Part shown: positions 56,425 to 64,000 of the stretch, in pieces | Position numbering within the stretch: the stretch's first letter is position 1 | Layout: each line of letters begins with the position of its first letter | Assembly (NCBI RefSeq): GCF_000218685.1 | Contig: NW_006763296.1 | Coordinates: 2,004,907 to 2,068,906, forward strand | Direction: 5' to 3' | DNA: 64,000 nucleotides | Source of the DNA: Serpula lacrymans var. lacrymans S7.9 | Taxonomy: Eukaryota > Basidiomycota > Agaricomycetes > Boletales > Serpulaceae | Made by a program: the position numbers and the translations under genes | The notes under the pieces: model-generated | Told to the model about the DNA's origin: nothing | The model's input: only the letters and a program-made list of their open reading frames with translations | Databases searched by the model: none

Positions 56425-57074
56425 ATGGCACCCAAAGAGCCAACCAAGCACCAGCTCTCTTCCAGATTGCATTATGAGCAGAACACACCAGCATTTTTGC
56501 AGAAATTACAGAGACGCATAGCAGGAGACGTAGACGAAGATGACGAGGACGAATACTACGACGACGGCTCTGGTCGACCACCTATTCCACAGCGCCCTAC
56601 CATCCCGGAACGACCTGACGATGACCCAGGAAGTGCGAACGGAGATGAAGGAGATGAAAAACCACAGATTGTGGTTCTGAAGCGGGGAAACACTTGACGG
56701 AGAGGGAAGCAGAGAATGAGCGGCGGAAAGGTGAGCGGTCCATAATATCCAGTGCATCATTATGTAGAGCTTTAATAACCATCGTCTAACAACAAGAGAA
56801 GGGTTTACCTCCCATTCTTGAACCTGTAGACTCTCCAGGTAACGATGCTCAAATCGCACCACCAGATAAAGCCAAATCGAAAGAAAAAGCGCCTAGTTTG
56901 TCTTTCTCATCTTCTAGGGGTGGGATGAAGTCATCCAAACTGTCAACTGGCAAGCGAAAAGTCATAGGAGATACGGATAGCGAGAGTAAGGATACTTCCA
57001 AGAGACCAACAAAGAAGAAACCAAAAATGGCTGGGAAAAGCCTTCTCTCGTTTGGAGATGGGGAAGACTTGTAG
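56425..57074 (+). CDS. DUF4604 family protein with an apparent 1-nt frameshift
   Basis: ATG 56425 starts MAPKEPTKHQLSSRLHYEQN, TPAFLQKLQRRI, an acidic stretch and a Pro/Arg region, then PQIVVLKRG. The expected next residues KHLTEREAENERRK are present at 56690-56729 but one frame over; in the original frame the read ends NT-stop at 56697. Exon 2 (56797-57074) ends SKRPTKKKPKMAGKSLLSFG, DGEDL. Exon sums (306 + 278) become divisible by three only with one extra base, so a single A looks missing in GGGGAAACAC. Either a real frameshift or a homopolymer sequencing error. DUF4604 proteins are small, charged and probably nuclear; function unknown. Confidence 0.7.
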
Positions 57075-57701
57075 TAGGGCGGTGCATGGGATGGTATATT
57101 GTATGAAGAAGTTATCATCGACGGTTAGTGCCTTGCTTTAGTATTCGTAGCCCCGCATCTATTTCCTGGTGGATGATAAACTTTACCGTCATCCTGCACT
57201 GTCGTCTCAAAATCATTTCTCTAGTCCGTGGATCTCGGCTGTTCTGTCGCAACAAACGCAGCGCGAACGCGGGCCTTCACTAAGGTCAGGCTGCTCTACA
57301 CACACCATTGTGTGTATAAGGATTCTGGGTATCGACTCTCAACATCATCCAGCGAATCACGCTCATCCACCTCTGAAGCAAGAAGCATCAAGGTGCTAAC
57401 TCCTGCGTTATATACCGCTGATTTTATGTAAATCTCACCCAAGCTCAGCACACTACTTCTTATAACATCCATTTACCATTCAGTACGCTTTCTGTATTGG
57501 TAGTAGAACTCTTAAGATAAGATAACAGGATGAATTGTGGCACGTGACGTGTATTTCAACTGCTTTTCTCCGCTCGCCAATTTTAGTAGACTGGGTGAAA
57601 CCAGGATTTTAGGTGCCTTTGCATCATTACAAGGGACCGAAAGTCAGAATCTACTACACACTGAAACATACCACAAAAGTACCGCGCAAAGCACTCACAA
57701 T
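57075..57701. other. Intergenic
   Basis: 627 bp between the DUF4604 and SDHAF3 genes; no supported gene. Includes the SDHAF3 promoter. Confidence 0.4.
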
Positions 57702-58269
57702 ATGCGCCCAACTTTACTGCGCTTGGCAGAGTCCGTCAGTGTTAAACCGTTGAATATCGGCGAAACAAGCTCGACTCTTCTGCCTCCACTACCGTACGCA
57801 ATTCCTGTTGATATTGGTCCAGTATTGATACCAATGTGCATGTAGTCTGTATCGCCGCTTACTTAGAGCACACCGAAGGCTCCCTATCGAGATGCGGTCC
57901 TTGGGAGATGACTATGTGAGGGCAGGTGAGGGGTGGTCGCCATATTTGTTTGATTATTCTCAAACCCTAGAATTATTGGAGATAGAATTCCGAAGGCATA
58001 GAGCCGTCACGAATCCTGTCCACGTCATGGGCTTCCTCTCGCAGTGGAAGATGTATCTGGACGAACTGCCTCGGGATCCAAGCGTGAAGAATTTTAAAAA
58101 ACTGGATGCTACAGTATTCGAGAAGGTATTGTGTTTTCTACTTTATTTTTAAGCTCGATATTCATAAGCTCCTCCTCAGATGTCCCCTGAACAGCTCGGC
58201 CAATTATACGAGCTGATGCACGCTACAAAGGACGTATGGAAGCCTGCTCAGGAGGAAACCGGATCATAA
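57702..58269 (+). CDS. SDH7: SDHAF3 (ACN9), succinate dehydrogenase assembly factor
   Basis: This mitochondrial LYR-motif protein protects and helps mature the iron-sulfur subunit of complex II. Exons 57702-57793, 57846-57925, 57986-58125 and 58180-58269 total 402 nt, 133 aa, the usual family size. [15 protein letters not shown] is a plausible mitochondrial presequence. The LYR motif is [16 protein letters not shown], then [39 protein letters not shown] and [19 protein letters not shown]. Intact. Confidence 0.9.
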
Positions 58270-58720
58270 TCTTACATGGTCTAGCTATCTTTGTTTTAGG
58301 ACTGTAAGCCGGAAACTTGATGTATTGTGTACGATTGCTTCACTGCATCTAGCAAATGAAGCGAGTACTGACAAGTCACCCGACCAGCGTCTTTGTTGTG
58401 CCAAATAGCATACTCCACTTTATATCAGCAGTATTCCTATTTGTTCCGGAACAACCGGCATGCCTGAGAACTCGATTCATTATTTCTCATGATCGCCTAT
58501 CTACCTCGACAGAAACACTTCACCTGTCTTCGCTGCAGTCATGTCAGCGTGTTGCATATGTGACCTCGTGCAATCACTAAGTCAGCTTGTCTCCTATGTA
58601 TCACGTGCTTATAGTGGCGTCCAAAATGGTTTATCCCGGGTACCGTGACAGTCTTTGGCTTTTATAGGTGAGTAGTTCTGAGGCGTCGCCTGAAGATTCC
58701 CATCACTTTACTCTTCTACA
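58270..58720. other. Intergenic, cyanase promoter
   Basis: 451 bp upstream of cyanase copy 1. GGCTTTTATAGG (about 58658) is a possible TATA-like element about 60 bp before the ATG; the second copy has a comparable GGCATGTATAAAAG before its ATG. Confidence 0.4.
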
Positions 58721-59598
58721 ATGGCCCAAGCTGCTGTGAGTGATATTCGATGTCGTTCTACGTGGCTCATTAAATATTGAGGTTGGTTGTAGAAGGTACC
58801 TGCAAATAGTGCACCATATGCCGATCTACCCCCTATCAGTACAGCGTTGTTTGAAGCCAAGGCCAGGAAGGGTAGCACACTTTCTCTTCACTTCAATATA
58901 GCACGTCTCAACTTATTTAGGTCTGACATTCGACGATGTTGCCAAGGCCATCGGAAGAGATGAAATATGGGTAGCAGCAGCTTTCTACGGTCAGGTGCGT
59001 AACATATCTATAGATCATGCTTATCTTTCCCGATCATCGTATGTCCGCTTCGATCAGGCCAAGTTATCTCCAGACGAAATAGACTCTCTTGCCAAAGTTC
59101 TCGACATCCCAACTGTTAACATCCAGAACGAGTTGGGTGCCCACTGGTGGCCTAGTCGCGGTCTCGGCCCAGTTCCCCCGACTGATCCTGTCATCTACCG
59201 TTTGTATGAGGTGCGTGATTTCTCAGCTGATGCATATACTCTACCTCATGTCTGTGATCTGTAGAGTGTTTTGGTATATGGCCATGCCATTAAGGTAATT
59301 GATATATCGATTCAATATTTATGATAACTGAAATCAGTTATCGCTAGGCTGTCGTTCATGAGAAGGTTAGTCCAACGTCCCAGATTTCATCTATCCCTAA
59401 TATTGACACTTCTTCATTCAAGTTTGGAGATGGTATTATGTCGATGATCGACTGCAAAGTCAATGTTGAGAAGAAGCCGGACCCGAAGGGAGACCGTGTA
59501 TTACTCACCTTTGAGTACGTCGTAATCAAATTCGTTTCTCATATTCCAACCCTTATTGATCTTTTAGCGGAAAGTTTTTGCCATATGCTAAATGGTAG
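58721..59598 (+). CDS. cynS: Cyanate hydratase (cyanase), copy 1
   Basis: Cyanase converts cyanate and bicarbonate to CO2 and carbamate, which decays to ammonia, so it detoxifies cyanate and can supply nitrogen. Exons 58721-58735, 58793-58871, 58921-58994, 59058-59210, 59265-59294, 59348-59365, 59423-59514 and 59568-59598 total 492 nt, 163 aa. The N-terminal helical domain (GLTFDDVAKAIGRDEIWVAA) leads to LGAHWWPSRGLGPVPPTDP and the active-site region: IYRLYE (catalytic Arg and Glu), [40 protein letters not shown] (catalytic Ser) and GKFLPYAKW. Exon 1 is 15 nt and exon 6 is 18 nt. Intact. Confidence 0.92.
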
Positions 59599-59816
59599 AA
59601 ATGCAAATTTATTGGTACCTATCCATTTTGTAACGTTAGTAGTCGGCAACAAAGAAGAAGAACCTTTCTTTCAGTCCAGAGCCTAGACTCCTATTTTAAT
59701 CCAGATTGATCGTCGGTATTTCCATCGCCCATTTGGATTCAAACCAAATCAGCCTGCAGATGTTTCACTGAGTATTTGGTAAGAAACACCCATCTTTCCT
59801 TCTTCTCATCACCATC

Positions 59817-60884
59817 ATGTTGTTTTTATCGCCATCCGAGCAGGTCACTAATATCTCAGGGGAACAGATGCTTTCCTCCAGCTCCTCCTCTTCCTCTTCT
59901 TCCTGCTTCCCACAAGGGTCAGAATCTTCAGGAACACAAACTGAAATCACGCCTCCCCACTCACCTTCGAAAGAACAAACCCCTTTGCATCAAATCGTTC
60001 TCTCCGCTTCAAGCCTACTCCCATCTCGGGCTTCGGAGCAGGTCTCGTTAGTTCATGTAAGCGAGAAAACGCCTGGACAGGGTGGCTTTCACTTGGGTTT
60101 TCCAAGTGTGGTTGATGATGGAGGATACGAGTCGGATAGTGAAGGACGTGGTGGCAAGGCGCAACAACGCAAGGGCGCCTCCAATGAAATGCAGCAACAT
60201 ACAGGAGATAGTATTATTAGTAAATCACGGAAGAAAGGTCCATCTTTCCAATCACGCTCCCAACGAGTCGATGTTGCGATTCCTTGTGACCAGGCTTCAC
60301 GCCACAATCTACTGTCTGGGGAAGGCGCATTTGTAAAGATCACTGCCAAGCGTCCATCTGCGATCAGTCTCGCTGGTATTCCCCAGTTCGAGTTCAAAAC
60401 GAGGGTAGCAAAGGCAGCTGTTGGCTTGGGTCTTGGCCTTCCTTCGAATCACCCACTGCGTACCCCCCGTGCAAACACGATGCCGGAAGTATCATATCCT
60501 TCGCACAAAGAGTCGGTTAAAATTGCAGTTGGATCAGGCTTGTTGCCATCCCGTCCCTTTCCGCCTTTATCTCCACTGTCGGAAGAGAGACAAAAGCTTC
60601 GCTTGCGGCCTACTATTCTTCCTGACTCTCCGTCACCTATTGACTCCTTACCGCCAAGGATAATCTACTATAGGCACAATGCAAGCCTTTTATCCGAAAG
60701 TGAAGTCATGCAAACTAAGGACCCTCAATCTGAAATCCCTTCCAGTCAGCCCCCTCAACAGGTCGCTGTGTCAGGCAGCGCTACCGCCACTTCGACCAAT
60801 CCATTCCCAAACGCAACGAAAGCGGACACTATACAAGCAGATATTTCGAAGGTTGACCCCAACCCATACTTTCCTACAAAATGA
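59817..60884 (+). CDS. Uncharacterised Ser/Pro-rich protein between the cyanase copies
   Basis: A 355-aa open frame. After a poly-Ser run it is Ser/Pro/Lys-rich with short patterned pieces (GGFHLGFPSVVDDGGYESDS, GAFVKITAKRPSAISLAGIP, VGLGLGLPSNHPLRTP) and appears mostly disordered. A possible upstream exon (IDRRYFHRPFGFKPNQPADV, about 59702-59778) could splice to 59841 (GTAAGAAACACC...GAGCAG), so the start is uncertain. I recognise no domain. It separates two cyanase copies and may have been there before, or moved in after, the duplication. Confidence 0.45.
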   Translation: MLFLSPSEQVTNISGEQMLSSSSSSSSSSCFPQGSESSGTQTEITPPHSPSKEQTPLHQIVLSASSLLPSRASEQVSLVHVSEKTPGQGGFHLGFPSVVDDGGYESDSEGRGGKAQQRKGASNEMQQHTGDSIISKSRKKGPSFQSRSQRVDVAIPCDQASRHNLLSGEGAFVKITAKRPSAISLAGIPQFEFKTRVAKAAVGLGLGLPSNHPLRTPRANTMPEVSYPSHKESVKIAVGSGLLPSRPFPPLSPLSEERQKLRLRPTILPDSPSPIDSLPPRIIYYRHNASLLSESEVMQTKDPQSEIPSSQPPQQVAVSGSATATSTNPFPNATKADTIQADISKVDPNPYFPTK

Positions 60885-61524
60885 ATCTGGTTTTCTAGAA
60901 GTCTACGTAAAAATTATGTCCGCTAGTTGGCAAGATAAAGCCGTATCTCTTGTGCTGAAATAGTAAGTATACTGTTATCAAGTTATCCCTGGCGTGGATC
61001 TCAAACTATTCAAATTGCAGCTACTGTTGACGCTTATCGCATAACTAAGAAATGTTTTTATACCACAGATTATGAATATATCATTTTGCACCTCCACTTT
61101 ATTTCCATGCTGGTTGGGAGTAGGCAAACATAAGAAAACTTCTCCCACACCACGACACTGGGAACGGAGACTTTGTGGTCGATAACAACCTCCTGAAAGG
61201 AGCACCCGAAAGATGGAACCAGATGGTCTGTATTATCTGATAGGCCGCCTTACAGATCCTCGAGGATATCGGATCCCTCTTGAGGTACCCCAGAAATACC
61301 ACTCCGTTCCCCTCGAATGCCGTTCGTGACCGAATTTCCAATCCGCTTTCTTCTTAGGAATGCCCATATTCCGCTATATGACTTGCCTACAGAATACACC
61401 TTCGCCCCTGTGTATCAGGAAGTTTGTAAGCTAGTATCCTGAGCACTATCCGGATATCCTGGCATGTATAAAAGTGTTTGCGTTGCGCGAAGAATCTGTC
61501 ATTTCCTTCATTTCCTCTATTATC
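60885..61524. other. Intergenic, promoter of cyanase copy 2
   Basis: 640 bp with no supported gene. GGCATGTATAAAAG (about 61461) is a good TATA-like site about 55 bp upstream of ATG 61525. Confidence 0.45.
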
Positions 61525-62397
61525 ATGGCTCAAACTGCTGTCAGTGACGTCTGATACTTACCTTGATGTTGCTACGTATTCATTGGTTTTTACGATATGG
61601 CTTTCATCTCGTAGAAGGTATCTGCGAACAGTGCTCCATACTCCAATCTCCCCCCTATCAGTGCAGCGTTATTTGAAGCCAAGGCCAGGAAGGGTAACGC
61701 AGTTTTCTCCTTAAATATGAAGTGTCTCATATTGTTCAGGTCTGAGCTTCGACGCCGTTGCCAAGGCGGTAGGAAGGGATGAAGTATGGGTAGCAGCAGC
61801 TTTCTACGGCGAGGTGCGTTAGTAACTATTCAATCATAATTATCTATCCCGATCATACTGATGACTTCCTCCGCACAAATCAGGCCAAGTTATCTCAGGA
61901 GGAGATAAACTCACTTGCCATTGCTCTTGACGTTCCTACGGTCAACATTCAGGACGAGCTAGGGGCTCATTGGTGGCCCAGTCGTGGCCTTGGCCCGATC
62001 CCTCCCACTGATCCTACCATTTACCGTTTATACGAGGTACGCCACCTCTCGGCTGATTGGTTTTATATATGTCTGATACCTTGAATACAAAGGGTGTCTT
62101 GGTATCAAAATCAGTGTATAGCCTGCTGAAGCTCCTCATCGCTAGGCCGTTGTTCACGAGAAAGTTAGTTGATATTACTCGCAAGATTTGGCTACTTCTA
62201 ATACCGCACTTACTTTATCTAGTTTGGAGATGGTATCATGTCGATGATCGACTGCAAGATCAATGTGGAGAAGAAGCCGGACCCGAAAGGAGACCGTGTA
62301 CTACTTACCTTTGAGTATGTGACTCTCAATTGTTTATTCACTCTCACGTCCTTATTAGTCCTCTAGTGGGAAATTCATGCCGTATGCTAAATGGTAG
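61525..62397 (+). pseudogene. Cyanase copy 2, lacking the VYGHAIK segment
   Basis: Tandem paralogue of 58721-59598 with the same exon pattern: a 15-nt first exon (MAQTA), [105 protein letters not shown] and a C-terminal GKFMPYAKW. In copy 1 exon 5 encodes SVLVYGHAIK; here the same place reads GVLVSKS and runs into a shortened intron, the donor after AIK being gone. Using the new GTATCA site after GVL could join to AVVHE in frame, dropping seven residues. The catalytic Arg, Glu and Ser codons remain. Probably non-functional, or a diverged subunit. Confidence 0.7.
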
Positions 62398-62724
62398 GAG
62401 TGTGTTTGGTGCTTACTTGTGCAGCCTGTAAATGTTCATGGTCGGCAATGATAAGAATGGTTGCATTCCAACGGCCCAGTCGGTATTTACATTCGTCTCT
62501 CTGAACAAAAGGTAGAACAACACTGCACATTTGCTTCTGACTGCTCGGTGTAAGACTTGGTTCTCCTCACTCGTCCTCAGAAGACCAGTCTTTCTGAGAA
62601 TTGTCGAGTCCTGTATGCCAAATACAAGCTGAATACATCATATTATGACCGTATACATAAACACGGGAACAAGAATGAACAGGAAAATTGACGAGCTTTG
62701 GGTTACGGCGCTACAGTCGTCCCC
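62398..62724. other. Intergenic between convergent genes
   Basis: 327 bp. It keeps weak similarity to the 3' flank of cyanase copy 1 (GTCGGCAA(C/T)), so the duplicated unit extended past the stop codon. Confidence 0.35.
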
Positions 62725-64000
62725 TCATGCAACTTCGATAGGAAGACCCATAGCGATCCTACTTATGGGTTCCACAACATCCTCAGTAGTTCCGAGTCCC
62801 ACGAAAACCGTTCCCTCCTTGCTCTTGACAAAATCTGGAGGATTGATACCAGCAAGGAAAGTTTCCGCCTGCCTCTTCACATAGTCCGAGTTCATGGGAG
62901 TCTTTGGCACAGCGGGAATGTACATCACTATAGGGAGACGTAAACCTTACTTGTTGTCAAGAATCCAGTTTGGCGTTCGACGTACCTGCAGAGTCACCTG
63001 TGCCGGTATGCTCTTGCTCAACAGAATGGACAACATCCTGATTGGTCTCAGAGTCAGACGATTACTACAGCTAGAAGTTTGAAGAGCTCTTACGCAATGC
63101 CAGAAGACCATGTCTCCTGGATTGACCTTAGGTACAGAAGTCATGGTTTCATGAAGTCGGAGATGCGGGTGCAAGTCGGGTGTAGGTCGCGGACCAATGA
63201 ATCCATTGTCACGGGGCTGGATTCCTGGAAATTCCGGTGACGAAATGTCTTCTCCATCCTGTTAGGTTGGTGCAAAATCAAGTATGGACATAAACCCACC
63301 GAATACCCAGTTCTTTGCATCAAGAATATCTGGGGAATCAAGGGGTACGGTAGGTTTGAAGAATGGTCGAAGAATGGTGTACGAGTTCGACAAAGCGACA
63401 TCAGGGAATACTCTTAAAGTTCCCTGAGTAGGGGCAGTTTCGCTGTTCTGGTGTCATTGCGTGTGATTGCAGGATTGAGCGCATATACATACCTCATAGC
63501 CAACCAGCCTTGGAAAGTCCTGAATACAGTGGCCTAAGACAAAACTAAATTTAATATCAAATGTGTCAATTGAAAAACATACCTGGCCAGGTCTACCATA
63601 GAGAGAGCTACGAGCATCCAGACGACCTTCTAATTCATAGGGGTCATGTTCGCGCCAGTTACCGCTCAGGATATCCGCATAACAACGACGGAAGTTAGCG
63701 TCTTCCCAACGCTCGATAGCACCACCTATGGAGCAAGGTTTAGTCAGGCCACAGCCTTTTCGTAGACACTGAGACCTACCATCTACGTGAGGAGGGTGAG
63801 CATCCCACTGTACTCCTGGATGACGAATACGGAATCGATCTGCGTATACGAGAGGGGTAGAGAGGTCAACTCCCTCTATTGTGGCGCCCGATTTGACATG
63901 GTACAAGTTATTAAGCCAAGCCTCGGCTTTGAGAACGTTAGGATGAGCGCGAGCGCGCACTTGAGATCTCGTCCAGCTAAGTACACATATGTTAGTATCT
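62725..64000 (-). CDS. DUF1479 family protein, 5' end beyond window
   Basis: Spliced minus-strand exons read NVLKAEAWLNNLYHVKSGAT, PLVYADRFRIRHPGVQWDAH, PPHVDGGAIERWEDANFRRC, YADILSGNWREHDPYELEGR, TLRVFPDVALSNSYTILRPF, GIQPRDNGFIGPRPTPDLHP, KVNPGDMVFWHC, DVVHSVEQEHTGTGDSAVMY, IPAVPKTPMNSDYVKRQAET and end at PISRIAMGLPIEVA. This is the DUF1479 family (YbiU-like), with a double-stranded beta-helix fold expected of 2-oxoglutarate/Fe(II) oxygenases; HVDG and the later DVVH are candidate metal ligands. Substrate unknown. The start lies beyond 64000. Confidence 0.85.

Noticed and set aside
1..64000. CRISPR arrays, bacterial operons, riboswitches
   Set aside because: No regularly spaced short repeats; spliced genes and eukaryotic families throughout, so these bacterial features do not apply.

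Overview
The window is nuclear DNA of a fungus, most likely a mushroom-forming basidiomycete (Agaricomycetes). The evidence is dense short GT-AG introns of about 45-90 nt, fungal gene families (HET, DUF4419, DUF4604, DUF6729-like, DUF1479), a Plavaka-type (CACTA-like) transposase, Gypsy and Copia LTR retrotransposons, and a PIF/Harbinger element with its Myb/SANT partner. I saw no rRNA, no intact tRNA and no CRISPR array.

Layout. 1-20.7 kb is almost all mobile DNA: the 3' end of one Gypsy element (1-2606), then a three-level nest in which a decayed Plavaka transposon holds a complete Gypsy element (7603-15126), which holds a 1.8-kb solo LTR (10670-12481). A decayed PIF/Harbinger element follows (about 17.4-20.26 kb). 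21.7-30.3 kb is a gene island on the + strand: transketolase-family enzyme, AT-hook/DUF6729-like protein, HUS1 checkpoint-clamp subunit, F-box-like protein. 30.5-38.9 kb is a second repeat block built around a large palindrome: two 3,215-bp inverted arms (31159-34373 and 35359-38573) of dead Copia sequence plus the same solo-LTR family, separated by 985 bp. 39.4-64 kb is gene-rich: a P-loop NTPase with two in-frame TGA codons, very-long-chain enoyl-CoA reductase (TSC13 type), an ABHD11-like hydrolase, an aquaporin, an ICT1-type mitochondrial release factor, a HET-domain protein, a DUF4419 protein, a TMEM53/DUF829 protein, a GPI-anchored-like Ser-rich protein, a DUF4604 protein, SDHAF3, two cyanase copies flanking an unknown gene, and the partial end of a DUF1479 gene.

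The host genes are mostly unrelated housekeeping or accessory genes. Loose themes are mitochondria (SDHAF3, ICT1, probably the ABHD11-like hydrolase), cyanate detoxification (cyanase pair) and non-self recognition (HET). Exon sums were checked for reading frame in transketolase (638 aa), HUS1 (307 aa), HET (683 aa), TMEM53-like (312 aa), SDHAF3 (133 aa), GPI-like (147 aa) and cyanase copy 1 (163 aa).

Most notable: the palindrome, whose junction carries an 18-nt copy of sequence from inside its own arm and whose outer edges fall in a 32-bp repeat of the Copia LTR; a Gypsy lineage with no gag before pol but a conserved zinc-knuckle ORF after pol; six nonsense codons in different mobile elements that are TGA where the family has Arg, as expected for CGA-to-TGA decay; and a tandem cyanase duplicate that has lost the segment encoding VYGHAIK. 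I found no convincing new multi-gene defence or metabolic system.
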